From assembly GCA_951640165.1 (NCBI GenBank), contig OX621263.1, forward strand, positions 5,602,501 through 5,666,500: a stretch of 64,000 bases of DNA, in the 5' to 3' direction. The position numbers and the translations under genes are program-made. Source of the DNA: Pseudoips prasinana (lineage: Eukaryota; Arthropoda; Insecta; Lepidoptera; Nolidae). Below the pieces are notes generated by a model, which ran no database searches, had not been told where the DNA came from, and saw only the letters and a program-made list of their open reading frames with translations. Shown in pieces: positions 41,396 through 53,269 of this stretch (within the stretch, counting starts at the first letter, position 1; each line of letters starts with the position of its first letter).

Positions 41396-43946
41396 CAGTC
41401 TGTCAAGAAAGTCGTGAAAATAATGTTTTTGGAACTAATTCGTTGCTTGTATTGGCAACACTGAAGTACTGGTCATACGAAGTACTTCACCTGTCATTTC
41501 GTATTATTGTCGTTGTTGTGCTCTCGGATATTTTGGGATATTTCGAATTGTTTCTATCGTTTAACCGTTTAGAGATTAAAAATGAATAAAAATGTTTATA
41601 AGAGTGGTGCGAGAAAAGTCATATTTACGGCTTTTCAAGAGTGTATTGCTGAATTTCGAGCGGGAAAGTTGCTCTCCGATTTGGACGATGTTTATGGTCG
41701 AACAGCAAAATTAACCGGTAAGTACATATATTATAATGTAAAACTATAATAAAGAAACTGTAATCTCTTGACAATGATTCATTTTTCAGTATAATTGATA
41801 TGTTTTATCGCAATGTTTACATTTAGTTGACATTACGAAATATACCTATTAATTATACTACACCATCAACGGTTTTGATATTTTTGTATTATTTATTTAG
41901 ATGTGAATATGGTAATTGTTACTTAACATGCTTTTATTGGTTTCAGGTGCATCTAAAAGCACAGTGAGGCGTATAGTAGATGAAGGTATGAAGAATGGAG
42001 GTAAATTTGTAACTCCTGGAAAACATAGAACAGGGCGACCTAAGACACAGATAGATGATTTTGATATATGTGCCATACGGCAAAAAGTTCAGTTTTTCTA
42101 CACAGTACAGAAAGAAGTACCTACACTACGAAAACTATTGGTAGTGGTAAAGGAAGAATTAGGTTTTAATGGCAGCCATGAACTCCTAAGACAAATTTTA
42201 ATTTCAATTGGCTTTAAATTTAAGAAATGCCAAACAAACAGAACGGCCCTCATTGAAAACCCCGCAATTGCTTCAAAACGCGAGTATTATTTAAAAGCAA
42301 TACTTGAAAACAGAGGATTGCCCGAAGAGCTCCAAAAAAACATTATTTATTTAGATGAGAGCTATATACATGAGTCATACAAAGTGACAAAATGTTGGCA
42401 GTCTATTAATGTTGCTGGTGTCCAGCAAGATGTGTCCAAAGGGAAAAGATGGATAATAGTACACGCCGGAAGTGAGAAAGGTTTTGTGCCTAATGCACTG
42501 TTAATGTTTACTGGTAAAAACAAGCAAGAGGATTACCATTCCGAGATGAATGCCCATAATTTTACAAAATGGGTGACTGAAAAGCTAGTGCCGAATATAA
42601 CTGAACCATCAATAATTGTAATGGATAATGCACCTTACCACTCTATTATAACAAACAAGGTATTGTAATATTTCTTTTTACATCTACTTTATTTTATAAC
42701 TATGTTATTGTTGTGCTTGAGATTTGATAGATATTTTACTTGCTATATTGGCAACATCCAGATATAGATTTTAGTGAACATGTTTGCCACAGTTTTTGTG
42801 GGTTTGATGAGTTCATTATTCCTTACATTTTATAATTATAATATTAAAAAGGTACTTAAATGATTGATGCTCCCATATTAATGTATAGATCCTTTTGAAA
42901 CCGAAATGGGACAACTACTAAATTAAGTTTTTTCTTCCAGGCTCCTACATCTGCATCAAGAGTTGATGAAATTAAATTGTGGCTACTAGAAAATAATATA
43001 TCATTTGATGAAACATTGCGGAAACCATCATTATTGATGCTTGTAAAAAAACATAAACCAGAACCAGTGTACCATATTGATGAACTTTTGGGAGAACATG
43101 GGCACACAGTGGTAAGACTGCCACCTTACCACTGTGATTTGAACCCAATTGAGTTAGTTTGGGCAATAGCAAAAAGAAGAATCGCAGAAAAGAATGTTGG
43201 TAGTCAAGATGTTGCAAAATTAGCTGAAGAAGCATTTAATTCAATATCACCACAAGAATGGAAAAATTGTGTAGACCACGTCATTGCAATAGAAAAGCAG
43301 TATTTCACCCGTGGAGGAACTCTTTATCAAGATATAGACAGACTCGTGATTTCAGTAGGTGACGATAGTTCCAGTGAATCTGAAGAGGCAGAATTCGACC
43401 TGTCGGATTACTCTGAGGTTTCAGGCAACATTTCGGGAGTCGAATGCCTGGATTCAGATTATTTGGACTCTGAATAATAAATAAATATTATAAACAGTTC
43501 ATATTGTTTTGTTGTTTGTCCTACGCCCTAGTTATATTACCAACATCAACCGGACATTCTGTCTTTCTAGCTAACTAAGCTCTTTTATATTATTACAATA
43601 CGTGCCCACACATTGTCGCCCGACCAGAACACCCAGAAGTGCTGATGGTACTATTTGCTCCCCAGTACTTTTGAATATAGTTTTAAGTCATTCTGTTTTT
43701 AGCCACTGACTGTAATAGACCTTAATTAAATAATTCAACTTCAATTATTTTAAAGTCTTTTTAAAAACATTTCCACGCTTTCCCCGATCAAGTCTCCCTA
43801 GTTTTCATAACCTTTGACGCGGACGGTAACTACTTTAATATTAAAAAAAAATCCAAGTATCAAGACTTTTCAGCCGAAGTGTATGGGGTTACCATGTAAC
43901 AGATGGTGGCGCCCTCATTTATTTTCACGACTTTCTTGACAGACTG
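41396..43946 (+). mobile_element. Apparently intact Tc1/mariner-superfamily transposon (DD81-82E type)
   Basis: The 2551-bp element has 28-bp perfect inverted ends starting CAGTCTGTCAAGAAAGTCGT. It is flanked by TA at 41394-41395 and 43947-43948. It contains one complete three-exon transposase gene on the + strand. Confidence 0.93.
41582..43477 (+). CDS. Three-exon IS630/Tc1/mariner-type transposase
   Basis: Exons 41582-41717, 41947-42659 and 42941-43477 join in frame by GT-AG to 461 residues. The N-terminus has helix-turn-helix signs (LTGASKSTVRRIVDEG) and a GRPR-like TGRPKT near residue 75. The catalytic triad is clear: IYLDESY (first Asp), VMDNAPYH (second Asp) and LNPIELVW (Glu). The second Asp and the Glu are 81 residues apart, far more than the 34-41 of classical mariner and Tc1, and close to the DD82E group I recall as Sailor. 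The tail is acidic and Ser-rich. No stop or frameshift is seen, so this copy may be active. Two introns in such a transposase are notable, and domestication is unlikely given intact inverted ends and TA flanks. Confidence 0.92.
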
Positions 43947-43989
43947 TATTATCTATGCATTACAAATTCATCTAGAAAAAACATCGTAT

Positions 43990-44115
43990 CGTGTCGTAGG
44001 ACACCAGATAGGAACAAAGTTCCTATTTATAAAAAAAAATATTAATTTGAAGTTTTATTCCAAGTACTTATATAGGCTACGGTGACCGCTTAATATCGCG
44101 TAGTCCGTCATTCCA
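43990..44115. repeat. Single-unit relative of the 60-bp satellite element
   Basis: 'gtaggacaccagataggaacaa' resembles the left flank of the satellite array (25852-25875). It is followed by one satellite unit, GGCTACGGTGACCGCTTAAT (44072-44091), and GTAGTCCGT. The matching right flank lies at 45170-45290. Confidence 0.6.
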
Positions 44116-45169
44116 AAAAATCATGCTACAATTGGTTCGAATCGATTGGTAAGCAGCTCAAACTTGCTTGGTTGTAGGATTTAGGTAGCCAATATTTTTT
44201 GGATAAAAATTTTAGATAAAGGAGTTCAGGGGAGTGAATTTCCATTGTCCTTAACTCCTAGAACTTACCAAATTCAAATTCTATTCTAATGAATGGAGGT
44301 ATTCGGGAATGGATCACGCATTCAAATGTTGCGTTTAATTTTGTACATTTTTTAAGCTAAAAAGTACCATTGATTTTTTTTTGTATATCAATGCGACGCA
44401 CCTTGAAACTGTCGTATAAGGTAAGGTCGCCTAAGATCGGACGCTTTTTCTGTAAGTTAGGAGCACGTTACAAAAAATATTTTTTCTCTTTTTGTATCGT
44501 TATTTTCTTAATGGACTTGAGTGTGAATTATCAACAATAAAACATTATCTATTCACATGTTTTTTTTGTTTTCTTAAACGCAATAGTCTATGTAAGACAC
44601 GGCGTCAAAGTGACAGTATATTTTTTCTGACTGTCCTTCAAAAAAGGTCAACGAAGCCGAAGTTCGGACTACTGTCTAATTTCAACTCTGTAGCTACGGC
44701 GTTAGAGTGCATAAAAAAGAAATATCCGGTCTTTAGTTAACCATAACATAATAAAAAATGGTTTTGAAATTCTGCATGGTGTACCCTGAACACATACTTA
44801 TTTAATATTTTTATTTTTTTAGTCCGGTCTTCCCTCCTCCGGCTAATTTAAGCGTGACTGAGCTTGTCAAACTTTATTAACTCTGCAGGAAGGATATTTT
44901 GGGTTCATTAGGTAAGATCGGATGTGTACTGAAGCCATAGGTATTACTGATAATATCTCTGAAATATTTAAGTAGTAAATATATATCTTCTCATAAAAGT
45001 GATAAGTAAATAAAAATACGTGTAGTAAACTAAATCAATTTTATATTACTCTTAACTTAATATAGTATCTTTAACTTGTTACAGTCTTTCATTAGTATTT
45101 TAAGTATAGTAAGGCATAGACAGTCATGGATAAAATCCTAATACTATCAACTTTTAAGTATCATTTAAT

Positions 45170-45290
45170 ACATGCGCACGCCGCACAGCTGCAAAAAGTG
45201 TCGTGACAACTTTCCGTGAGAATTTTTTCCGTCTAGCCCCCTTTCACAACGCGCGATAAGGAACTTCGTTCCAATATATTTTTGACGCAG
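45170..45290. repeat. Satellite-linked element end inserted in the pogo-like element
   Basis: It contains ATGCGCACGCCGCACAGCTG, as beside the satellite array at 27486, and ends with GGAACTTCGTTCC. That inverse-matches the GAACGAAGTTCC on the left side of the array (25861). Confidence 0.65.
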
Positions 45291-45396
45291 CATAATTAGA
45301 TCATTCTTTATTTTTTACCATTTCCACAGCTTCCTCTAAGTCCTTTTCGGTATAGGTGGTCGCTCGAAGCGAATGTCTTTGGTATTTTGTAGGCAT
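45272..45396 (-). pseudogene. N-terminal remnant of a pogo-like transposase
   Basis: From the ATG at 45396 the frame reads MPTKYQRHSLRATTYTEKDL, continues EEAVEMVKNKE, meets a TGA at 45303-45301, and then resumes in frame as SNYAASKI before an insertion boundary. This matches the psq-type helix-turn-helix start of pogo/Tigger transposases (basic start, then DLxxAVExVK, then AA repeats). The catalytic domain was not found. Confidence 0.65.
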
Positions 45397-46076
45397 GATT
45401 ACTTAATCTGTAAGTAAAATATATAAAAAATAAAATTAAATAAAAATAAATGCTTGAAATTATACCAAATCATAATTATACTTTTTACTCTAGTACTAAC
45501 ACACCTGTATTATTTTATTACATGTAGATAAACAGACATTAGGCATTAGTGACATAAGGACATCCGGTCAGGCCTTTGACAAATAGCAATCAGGCAGTTT
45601 TTACTTTTGTAATATATTATTAGGGTTTGAGTATCAATATTTGAGAACCACTGTATTTTATTATGAAACCTAAGATCGTATGTTTTTAGTCCGATGTTAG
45701 GCAACGGGAGGAAAGTCCGGATCTAGACCTATATACGTCCTAGGCTTAAACAAAGTATACAGATCTCGAGAACATTTGCTAATTCCGCGAGAAATTCTAC
45801 TTAAAAAGCAAAAAAATGATGAATACTTACCATAATTTCTCGACAAAATTTTGGAGAAAAGATCGGATCGCGATAATTTCTCGAAAATTCACAAAATTAT
45901 TTTGAATCACCAGCACACACGTCTTAGTCATCGCAACGCCGAGCGAGGTATGAAGGGAGGTGCAGAATAAAATGGCGGAGCTGACTATGTTGCCATCTGT
46001 GAAAAATGTCGCTTCATTTGCGGTAAATTCTTTGCTTCCGGTCTTAGGTCACATCCGATCTTAGGCGACCCTACCT

Positions 46077-46563
46077 TAGCTGATCGTTATAATAATTCCG
46101 AGATGGCAACACGTTTTGCTTACAGTCAAGTGTAAGTTTTGGCGCCACCGCGGACAAAGACGCATTGGGGCATTGTTTCATTTCCAAAAACTGGTGTAAA
46201 TTCGAGTTTTTATGTGTAAATATAGTTGATTTTTAGACATAACATCATGGACAATGTACACAAGTGCAGGAAAGTGCCATAATGCCGTGAATTGCGATTT
46301 TCTGTGTTGAATCTAAAACTACATATATGCCTCTAGTAAAGTCTCCACTGCTTTACTGGGGTAGGACAAGGACAATGTATGACTTGACTGTGACGGACTT
46401 TACAGGACATTGACCAATAAATGAAATAAAAATATATTTTACTGAAGGTTCATAAGGCCGAAGAAGCCAGGGCCGTTAAATTGAATTTAAAAAAAAAACG
46501 GTCAAGTCTGTGAGAGTTGTCAATATTTTCGTAGAAAATTGCGAAGTTAAATAACTGAGGAAA
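46077..46563 (+). promoter_or_regulatory. NDUFA12 upstream region, largely occupied by a retroposon
   Basis: Only about 55 bp (46077-46131) of other DNA lies left of the retroposon, and 63 bp (46501-46563) lies between it and the ATG. The transcription start must fall in one of these strips or in the retroposon. No TATA box is evident. Confidence 0.4.
46132..46500 (+). mobile_element. Poly(A) retroposon of unknown class, copy 1
   Basis: It starts near TTTTGGCGCCACCGCGG and ends in A-runs. It is flanked by GTCAAGT at 46125-46131 and 46501-46507. Copies 2 and 3 start at the same point, so the family is full-length at about 360 bp rather than a truncated LINE. No clear tRNA-type A/B boxes are seen. 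Confidence 0.75.
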
Positions 46564-49500
46564 ATGTCTTTAGGAAAGATATTAGCCCTTGACAAAGTAG
46601 CTAATTTCATTAATATCATACGACAGAATGGTGGAATAAGAGCTTCCTTGTTTAAACTGTACAGGTAAGGTATAAATACGTTATTATGTAATTCGTGTAT
46701 AGGTTATGTTATTCACAGATTTTTTCATTTAAATCATAATTAGGGCCATTGTTTCTACAGCTCACTATGTTAAATGTTATGTTCAATAATATTATAGCCC
46801 TAATTGAGCGCCAGTTTTATTTATATTTAGAGAATTACTTAGTATCATTATGATTTCATACCAACCTGTGATTTATTTGGTTTACAAGTAGTAATGGCCT
46901 ACAAGGAGAACCTATGAAGTAGGTAAATAGCTTATCTTCCTTATTACTCAGTAGAAGTTAAACACATATTACATACTCATTTCTCTAACTTATTCATGAT
47001 CTTTTGATGGGTGTCATTTATCTATAACAAGTATGTATTCAGATATATACAAGTGTGTTTATCAGTTGTCTGGTTGCCATAGTACAGGCTCTACCTAGTT
47101 TGTGATCACATGGCAGTGTGTAAGTTATCCTAAGATATTTATTTAATATAGTTATTTATTGGATGTATTTTGGCTGACATGATGATACACAAACTTATTA
47201 ATTTATCATAGAAGTAGGATTGGATAAAATTCCAACCACTTATATATCTCATCATCATCATCATATCAGCGGAAAGACGTCCACTGCTGGACAAAGGCCT
47301 CCCCCAAAGATCTCCACATTTGCTGGTCTTGAGCTATCCGCATCCAGCGACCCGCACAAGATCATCTGTATATATCTAATCTAATTTATTTATCTTTTTG
47401 GTTTTCTTTCCAGGCAAGATGACCTTAAAGATGGCACTCTGGTTGGTGAAGACAAATATGGCAACAAGTACTATGAGAACCCCCGTTACTTCTATGGCAG
47501 GAACCGATGGATTGAATACGCCGAGAAATACCATATGAACTATGATGGCAGTCAGGTATGGAGCACTGCTTTTTATGATGACTTAAAGGCACATGACTAC
47601 GGGCTTGGCTAGATGGTAGGTGGTGAAAAGACATAAAGGCTCAATTCTTTATAGCTTTCCACATTGCATATAAAAGTGGGTAGACATAATAAAGTATGTA
47701 TCAATTGTGGACCTTGCAGGGTACAGCACAGATTTAGGAGAGAGGAGGTAGAGTGCATTATTATTAATTGGATATTTAAATAACATAATTAGGTTTTATT
47801 AAATTAATATATTTATACTCGTAGTTAGTGCTGAATTAATTTATTATACTTAGTTATTTATTAATATTTTTTTAATATAATGAATTTTATTATTTTATAA
47901 GTCAGCCATATTTTATATCATTTATTTTTTATATTGCAATAATTTCGTTAATTAATATTAACGAAAATAATAAAAATAAATAAATATTAAATTCGTTAAT
48001 TAATATTAACGAATATTAATAAAAATAAATAAATATTAAATTTGTTAATTAATATTATAGTGATATACTTTTTGTTGCTAATTATATTTTAACATTGAAA
48101 GGCTTTTCAGATACAGGCTCACATATACACAAAATGGACTATAATGAGTGGTATCTGAGTTTTTAGCCTTTTCAACTTCAGCTGATAATTAGGTCCTGGG
48201 TTGGGCTACAAGGTAATACAGCGAGTTTGCTGTTATGAAAAATTCTCAGTATCTGCCTGCAGGCTTTGTACATTGGCCAGTCCTCGTACAGCACGGAAAA
48301 CCCTCTTCTTTCTCATCGTGTCGGTTATAGCTGGGTCAGCTAACCGACACGAATCCGAACATGAAAGTGAGTGACAGAAAGCGCACCTGCATTTGTGTAC
48401 TATGTATTATTAAAGAGAATATATTGAAATTCATTCTGCCCCGCCAAATTTAGCTAGGAAACGAGCGAAACGACATCCATGGAATGCCAAGAATTAGGTC
48501 TAAGATCTTGCCAGACTCTAAATATATTGAAAATATCGCTATTATGCGATAAGACCGCCAATTGTACATTATTTTGAATACTAAGATTTTTCCTGTAAAC
48601 TTCTTCTTTTATATGTTGTGCAATAAAGTGTATCTATATATCTATTTATATTGATATTATTACTAATTATTTTTAACTATTATACTTTTTGCTATTTCCA
48701 GGTCCCCGCTGAATGGTTTGGCTGGCTCCATTACAAAACTGACCTACCACCTCACCAGGTAAATTATTAATTCACAAAATTGTCAGACTCAAAATACTGA
48801 TAATATCTTTTAATATTTATATTCATTTAAATATACCTACTGAGATCTAAAGTAGGGCCAATTTAATAGATCACATTTAACACTTCATCAAAATTCAACA
48901 ATGTAGAATATTATTTATGATTCCGTAGTTAGAACTGCACATATGCTTAAATTTTTTTCAATTATTTATCTTTATTGTCACTCTGGTCACCGTAGCCTAG
49001 TTGGTAGGGCTCCTGCCTACGAAGCTGGTGGTCCTGGGTTCGAATCCCGGTAAGTGCAAATATTTGTGTGATGAGCATGAATATTTGTTTCTGAGTCATG
49101 GATGTTTTCTATGTATTTAAGTATTTATCTATCTATATAAGTATGTATATCGTCGCCTGGTACCCATAGTACGAACTTTGCTTAGTTTGGGGCTAGGATG
49201 ATCTGTGTGACATTGTCCCTAGATATTATATTATTATTGTAATAATTACCAAATAAGATCATTTTACAATTCACTTTACTAGTAAATAACAGATGTCAAA
49301 TGTGATTTATTAAATTTTCCCTACTGTAATTTACAATTTTCTGAATACCTGAACTAGGCTTGACGCCTGTATCTCAGGTAACAGTACTCATTGTCCAAGC
49401 TATGCAGTTATACTGAACAATAAAAAACAAAAAATAATCTTAGATATACTAAAAAAACATATTATATTATGATCATCATCATATCAGCCGAAAAACGCCC

Positions 49501-50383
49501 ACTGCTGGACAAAAGCCTCCCCCAAAGATCTCCACAATTGCCGGTCTTGCACTATCCACATCCAGCGATTTCCAGCAACCCTCACAATATCATTGGTCTA
49601 ACTTGTAGGGGGCCTATCCGCGCTGCGTCTTCCGGTTCGTGGTCGCCACTCGAGAACCTTTCTGCCCCAACGGCCGTCGGCTCTACGAGCTATGTGGCCT
49701 GCCCACTGCCACTTCAGCTTGGCAATTCTTACGGCTATGTCGGTTACTTGGAGTTTTGGCGCCAACGCGGAAAAAGACGCATCGAGGCTATGTTTTATTT
49801 TCAAAAACTGGTGTAAATTCGAGTTTTTATGTGTAAATATGGTGGATTTTTAGACATAACATCTTCGACAACGTACACAAGAGGAGGAAAGTGCGATATT
49901 GCCGTGAATTGTGATTTTCCGTGTTGTAACCAAAACTCCATAAAAGCCTCTAGTAAAGTCTCCACTGCTTTACTGGTGTTGGACAAGGACTATGTATGAC
50001 TTGACTGTGACGGACTTTACTTGACAATGACGGAAATAATATTTACTGAAGGCTCATAAGGCCAAAGAAGCCAGAGCCGTAAAAAGGAATAAAAAAAAAA
50101 ATGTCGGTTACTTTGGTTCGCCTGCTTAATGAATGATAATAGTTAGCTTTATCAAAAAAAAAAATACTGAAAACCGGCAGCAGCGTACTTTTGAATTAGT
50201 AGGTTTTTTCAAATTCGTTTCTATTGACCTTTGCATTATCCGCAGGACCCGAGCAGGCCTAACTACAAATGGATGTCAGACTTCACGGAGAACCTGTCTG
50301 GGACCACAGCTCAGTACACTCCTTACAGCACCACCAGGCCAAAGGTAGAAGCCTGGGAGCCTCCCCGCAAGAGTTCTGTTTAA
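46564..50383 (+). CDS. NDUFA12: NADH dehydrogenase 1 alpha subcomplex subunit 12 (complex I B17.2)
   Basis: Four exons (46564-46664, 47414-47555, 48702-48758, 50246-50383) join in frame by GT-AG to 145 residues, the usual length of NDUFA12. Family blocks are present in order: LVGEDKYGNKYYEN, RNRWIEYAEKYHMNYDGSQ, VPAEWFGWLHYKTD and PNYKWMSDFTENLSGT, ending ARPK-like TRPKVEAWEPP. The protein is an accessory subunit on the matrix side of respiratory complex I. The N-terminus has an amphipathic start without a long presequence. AATAAA signals at 50632-50637 and 50724-50729 follow. Intron 3 holds a SINE, an RTE fragment and a retroposon; intron 2 holds AT-rich repeats. No lesion is seen. Confidence 0.96.
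47940..48058. repeat. AT-rich tandem repeat with palindromic cores in NDUFA12 intron 2
   Basis: About two and a half copies of a ~50-bp unit are present. Each contains TTCGTTAATTAATATTAACG or a close variant, which can fold into a short stem. Confidence 0.8.
48981..49238 (+). mobile_element. tRNA-derived SINE in NDUFA12 intron 3
   Basis: The A box GTAGCCTAGTTGG (48992-49004) and perfect B box GGTTCGAATCC (49037-49047) are followed by the same body as 33590-33829, ending in ATT repeats. The anticodon arm and 3' acceptor do not form a tRNA. Confidence 0.88.
49485..49749 (-). mobile_element. RTE-type LINE 3' coding fragment, split by a retroposon
   Basis: On the - strand the translation shows AKLKWQWAGHIARR and KVLEWRPRTGRR, the C-terminal blocks of RTE-type endonuclease-RT proteins. 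The fragment resumes at 50101 after the retroposon, with the duplicated ATGTCGGTTACTT. Confidence 0.75.
49750..50100 (+). mobile_element. Poly(A) retroposon of unknown class, copy 2
   Basis: It is flanked by perfect 13-bp duplications ATGTCGGTTACTT at 49737-49749 and 50101-50113, and it ends in a run of A. It inserted into an RTE-type LINE fragment in NDUFA12 intron 3. Confidence 0.88.
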
Positions 50384-50764
50384 ATTGCATCATAGATGAG
50401 TGTTGCCAGTGTACATAAGATATCATCCAGAATTTTCCCAACTATTTGGGAAGTTTTAATCACTTGGCAACCCTAAATTGATCATAGTAAGTCATTAGGG
50501 AGTCCATATTTTTGTTTCCTAAAGTAAAATCATTTTATTTTTACATTGGACTAATTTTTATTTTCTTACAAAATATTAAATTTTACCTGGGTATAAGGTA
50601 AAATTTTATATATATTTTTTTATTAATAATAAATAAAATGGCGCCCTAATGACTCTGTAAGGAGATACAAATCAGCTTCCTCCATGTTAATGTAATTTAT
50701 GATTTAGATTAAGTAGAAAATGTAATAAATCATATTGAGAGCATTGTTAAACGTAGTTTCTTTT

Positions 50765-51000
50765 TAAATGTCACATTTCCGAAGGTCGTGGCTCGCGGGA
50801 GCGCGTCGGCCCCTTAACCCCTGATCGGTGATCCCGAGCCTATAGGCCGGGCAAGTGATCACACCCTCTTTTAGAATTCCGTCTTCTTACTTCGACGGCC
50901 TCGTGCCGGTTGGCGTGGTTAATGCTTGCCTTTCACGCCGTAAGTCGGTAGGTCCTTTAGTTCCCAAGGTAAGTGAAGTTTCGCATTTTCGACACTGACA
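50765..51000. repeat. SINE-like repeat
   Basis: It contains GGTTGGCGTGGTTAATGCTT followed by GCCTTTCACGCCG. The inverse of the same segment occurs at 59155-59210. It resembles a moth SINE head, but the Pol III boxes are weak. Confidence 0.5.
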
Positions 51001-51948
51001 CATAATCATCAAAATAGAACTGGTAGGTACTTCTCATTGACCTAGAGCGCTGAAATTTGGTACAGAGGTAGAGTTTAACTCCCATAAAGAGGTAAAACTA
51101 TAAAAACTAGGAACATGGAAGATCTGGACTACCTGGTGACCCTAATGAGAAACCGTAAGAGCACACCCAAACTATTAGCGTTATCGACCGGCTGTCTTTG
51201 CAAAATTGATTCTCTGTAGTGGGACTCTGCTTTTAATAAGGTGTAAAAAAGGTTCAATCGTTGAACGCTTTTTCCCGCTCTAAATATTGAAAATATGCGA
51301 TCAACGGTTAAACATTTTTTACGTTAGTAGGTGCAGGTCAACGGCCAAGTCACATAACATTAAATATAATAATAATAAAATTGCAGTAAGGAACCTTATA
51401 CTATTATACTTTTTAGAGATAAACAAGCAGTTCCATCGCGACTTGGCTATTTTTTTACAGAATGGTTTTAGTGGGATTATTTATATAAGTATCTATTTAC
51501 AAAAAGAAAAGTAGTACATCAGTTATCCGGTTTCCAGAGCTTGTACTACAAGCTCTGCTTAGTTTGGAATCAGATGGCCGTGTCTAAATAATGTCCCGAG
51601 ATATTATTATTGCAGGCTTAGATAGAGAAATTTAGTAAGAGCCCGAACACAATAGTTTAAAGCTGGACGCAGACGCCACCAGCGTAGTTAGTACGTGTCT
51701 ACAGAAAACCAAACGTATTAAAAAGCATGAGCTTACCTACTATGGGAACGAAGCACTGTGATTGACAAAACTTAGCACTCTACTACAAGATGCATGCCCG
51801 TCGATAACCCATTCGTACATTTCCTTTTTATCAAACTTATACTAAACCCTCCTGATTTAGAGTCCTGGGTATCTACTCAATGTATGGGGCGAATCTGGTC
51901 ATGTGATCTAGGAAGCAAACTATATAAATACATGCGAAAGTCACTCAT
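51001..51948. other. Intergenic DNA with SINE-body fragments
   Basis: A SINE body like that at 58968-59212 lies near 51484-51610 ('gtttggaatcagatggccgtg'). Nothing else is recognisable. Confidence 0.4.
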
Positions 51949-51959
51949 AGGATTTATAG

Positions 51960-52146
51960 TAGAACTATTCATTTCCTAACTCCTTGTTACTTTCTAATTA
52001 AATTCGTTGCGGGATCCAAGACGGTAAAGCGATTCCCCGGGTATGCCTGAGCGTCACCGCTCAGTGTCATTTCGTTAAGTGTTGATCCTGGCTTGCAGGA
52101 GTTGCAGTGGTGGGTAAGAGGAAGGGACTTATCCAGAAAAAAAAAT
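51960..52146 (+). mobile_element. R1-type LINE 3' end, 5'-truncated, with 11-bp target duplication
   Basis: It matches the 3' UTR at 8577-8778 (for example AATTCGTTGCGGGATCCAAG and GAGTTGCAGTGGTGGGTAAG) and ends in poly(A). It is flanked by AGGATTTATAG at 51949-51959 and 52147-52157. Confidence 0.88.
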
Positions 52147-52157
52147 AGGATTTATAG

Positions 52158-52999
52158 AAGTGTTAAGTTAACACGTGTCCCATGACTCCAGACCTCCAGA
52201 TCTAGACCCAGACCTCAATTTTAGGTATTTCGCTCATATCTTTAAAATGGCGCGTTTTAGCAAAAAATGTTCTAAGATGAAATGAAAGCTTATAAAATTT
52301 TAGATAACTTTGATTGACACACACATGACGAATCTATAAGTTTTTTGCCTTTTGGCTACGGAACCCTAAAAATTTAGAAAAATGTCGCTGTGTCCAATCT
52401 GAGGTGTAAATTATATTACAATGTACCTACATGCAATATTGTAATTACTTTCTAATGCAATAGGCGTAAATGAACAATAAACATTTTTTATTTATAAAAA
52501 ATAGCGACCTGTAAGGAATTGTTGTAATTTTCTATTTATTGCAACCCCAACCTCGCACTGATAGATAAAAAATAAATACTTACTTACCTTGGTACAACTC
52601 AAACTCTGCCGTCAGGTCCCAAACTAGGCAGATCCTGTACCTACTATAGCAACCAGTCAACTGATAAACGTAAGTACCTACTTATATATTTGACGGAGAT
52701 TCTCATGGATTTAACTCCGAAACATCGTCGGTGTCCGCCATCATGAATGTGGTTAAAAGAATCAGTGCGCACACCCGGCGCGGTCGAGCTCTGGATGCCA
52801 ACTGTTTCGTGTCGCTAAAACACTTATGTCACTTAGACAACTGACAGACGTCAAACGTCACTTAGACAACTGACAGACGTCAAACATCACATGCGACAGT
52901 TCATAGACAACCTCGTCTCGAACTACTGACTCAGTGAGTAGTGTTTTCCAAACGCTAATAGATGACGTTACTAGTACTTGCACAATCCTTTTATTTAAT
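52158..52999. other. Intergenic DNA with a perfect 29-bp tandem duplication
   Basis: GTCACTTAGACAACTGACAG plus ACGTCAAAC occurs at 52828-52856 and immediately again at 52857-52885. A SINE-body fragment lies near 52590-52690. No gene is seen. Confidence 0.6.
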
Positions 53000-53160
53000 T
53001 TCTCCCACATATTTATAAATGTTTTCATACAATATGTACCTAAATATCTATGTTACTAGAAATAATAATGTATACAACTATATTACTACAAACATGTTCT
53101 GACTATTTACAAGCGCTTTTTTAAAGTCTACGTGATTAAAACCTTTTTTATTTTTTTTAT
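53000..53160 (+). mobile_element. LINE 3' end fragment
   Basis: It is the same 3' end as 10620-10784, with AAACATGTTCTGACTATTTA and an A/T simple-repeat tail. Confidence 0.8.
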
Positions 53161-53269
53161 TTATATATTTCGAAATACCTTTTTAATATTATAAATGCCA
53201 AAGTTTATGAGAATGGATGTATCGATGTTTGTTACTCTTTCACGCAAAAACTACGGAACGGATTTTGTT

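Larger units (their letters stand above)
44419..46076 (-). mobile_element. Decayed pogo-like DNA transposon
   Basis: The inverted ends AGGTARGGTCGCCTAAGATC plus GGA are flanked by TA (44417-44418 and 46077-46078). The related motif TAAGATCG recurs inside, near 44918 and 45680. The N-terminal part of a pogo-type transposase is encoded on the - strand. A piece of the satellite-linked element (about 45170-45290) interrupts it. The plus-strand frame at 44492-44740 is not recognisable. Confidence 0.7.

Noticed and set aside
44492..44740. 82-codon + strand frame in the pogo-like element
   Set aside because: There is no recognisable domain. The element's identifiable coding sequence is on the other strand.
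48981..49060. Possible tRNA gene (A and B boxes)
   Set aside because: The body continues as a dispersed SINE with a second copy at 33590-33829, and no cloverleaf with acceptor pairing is formed.
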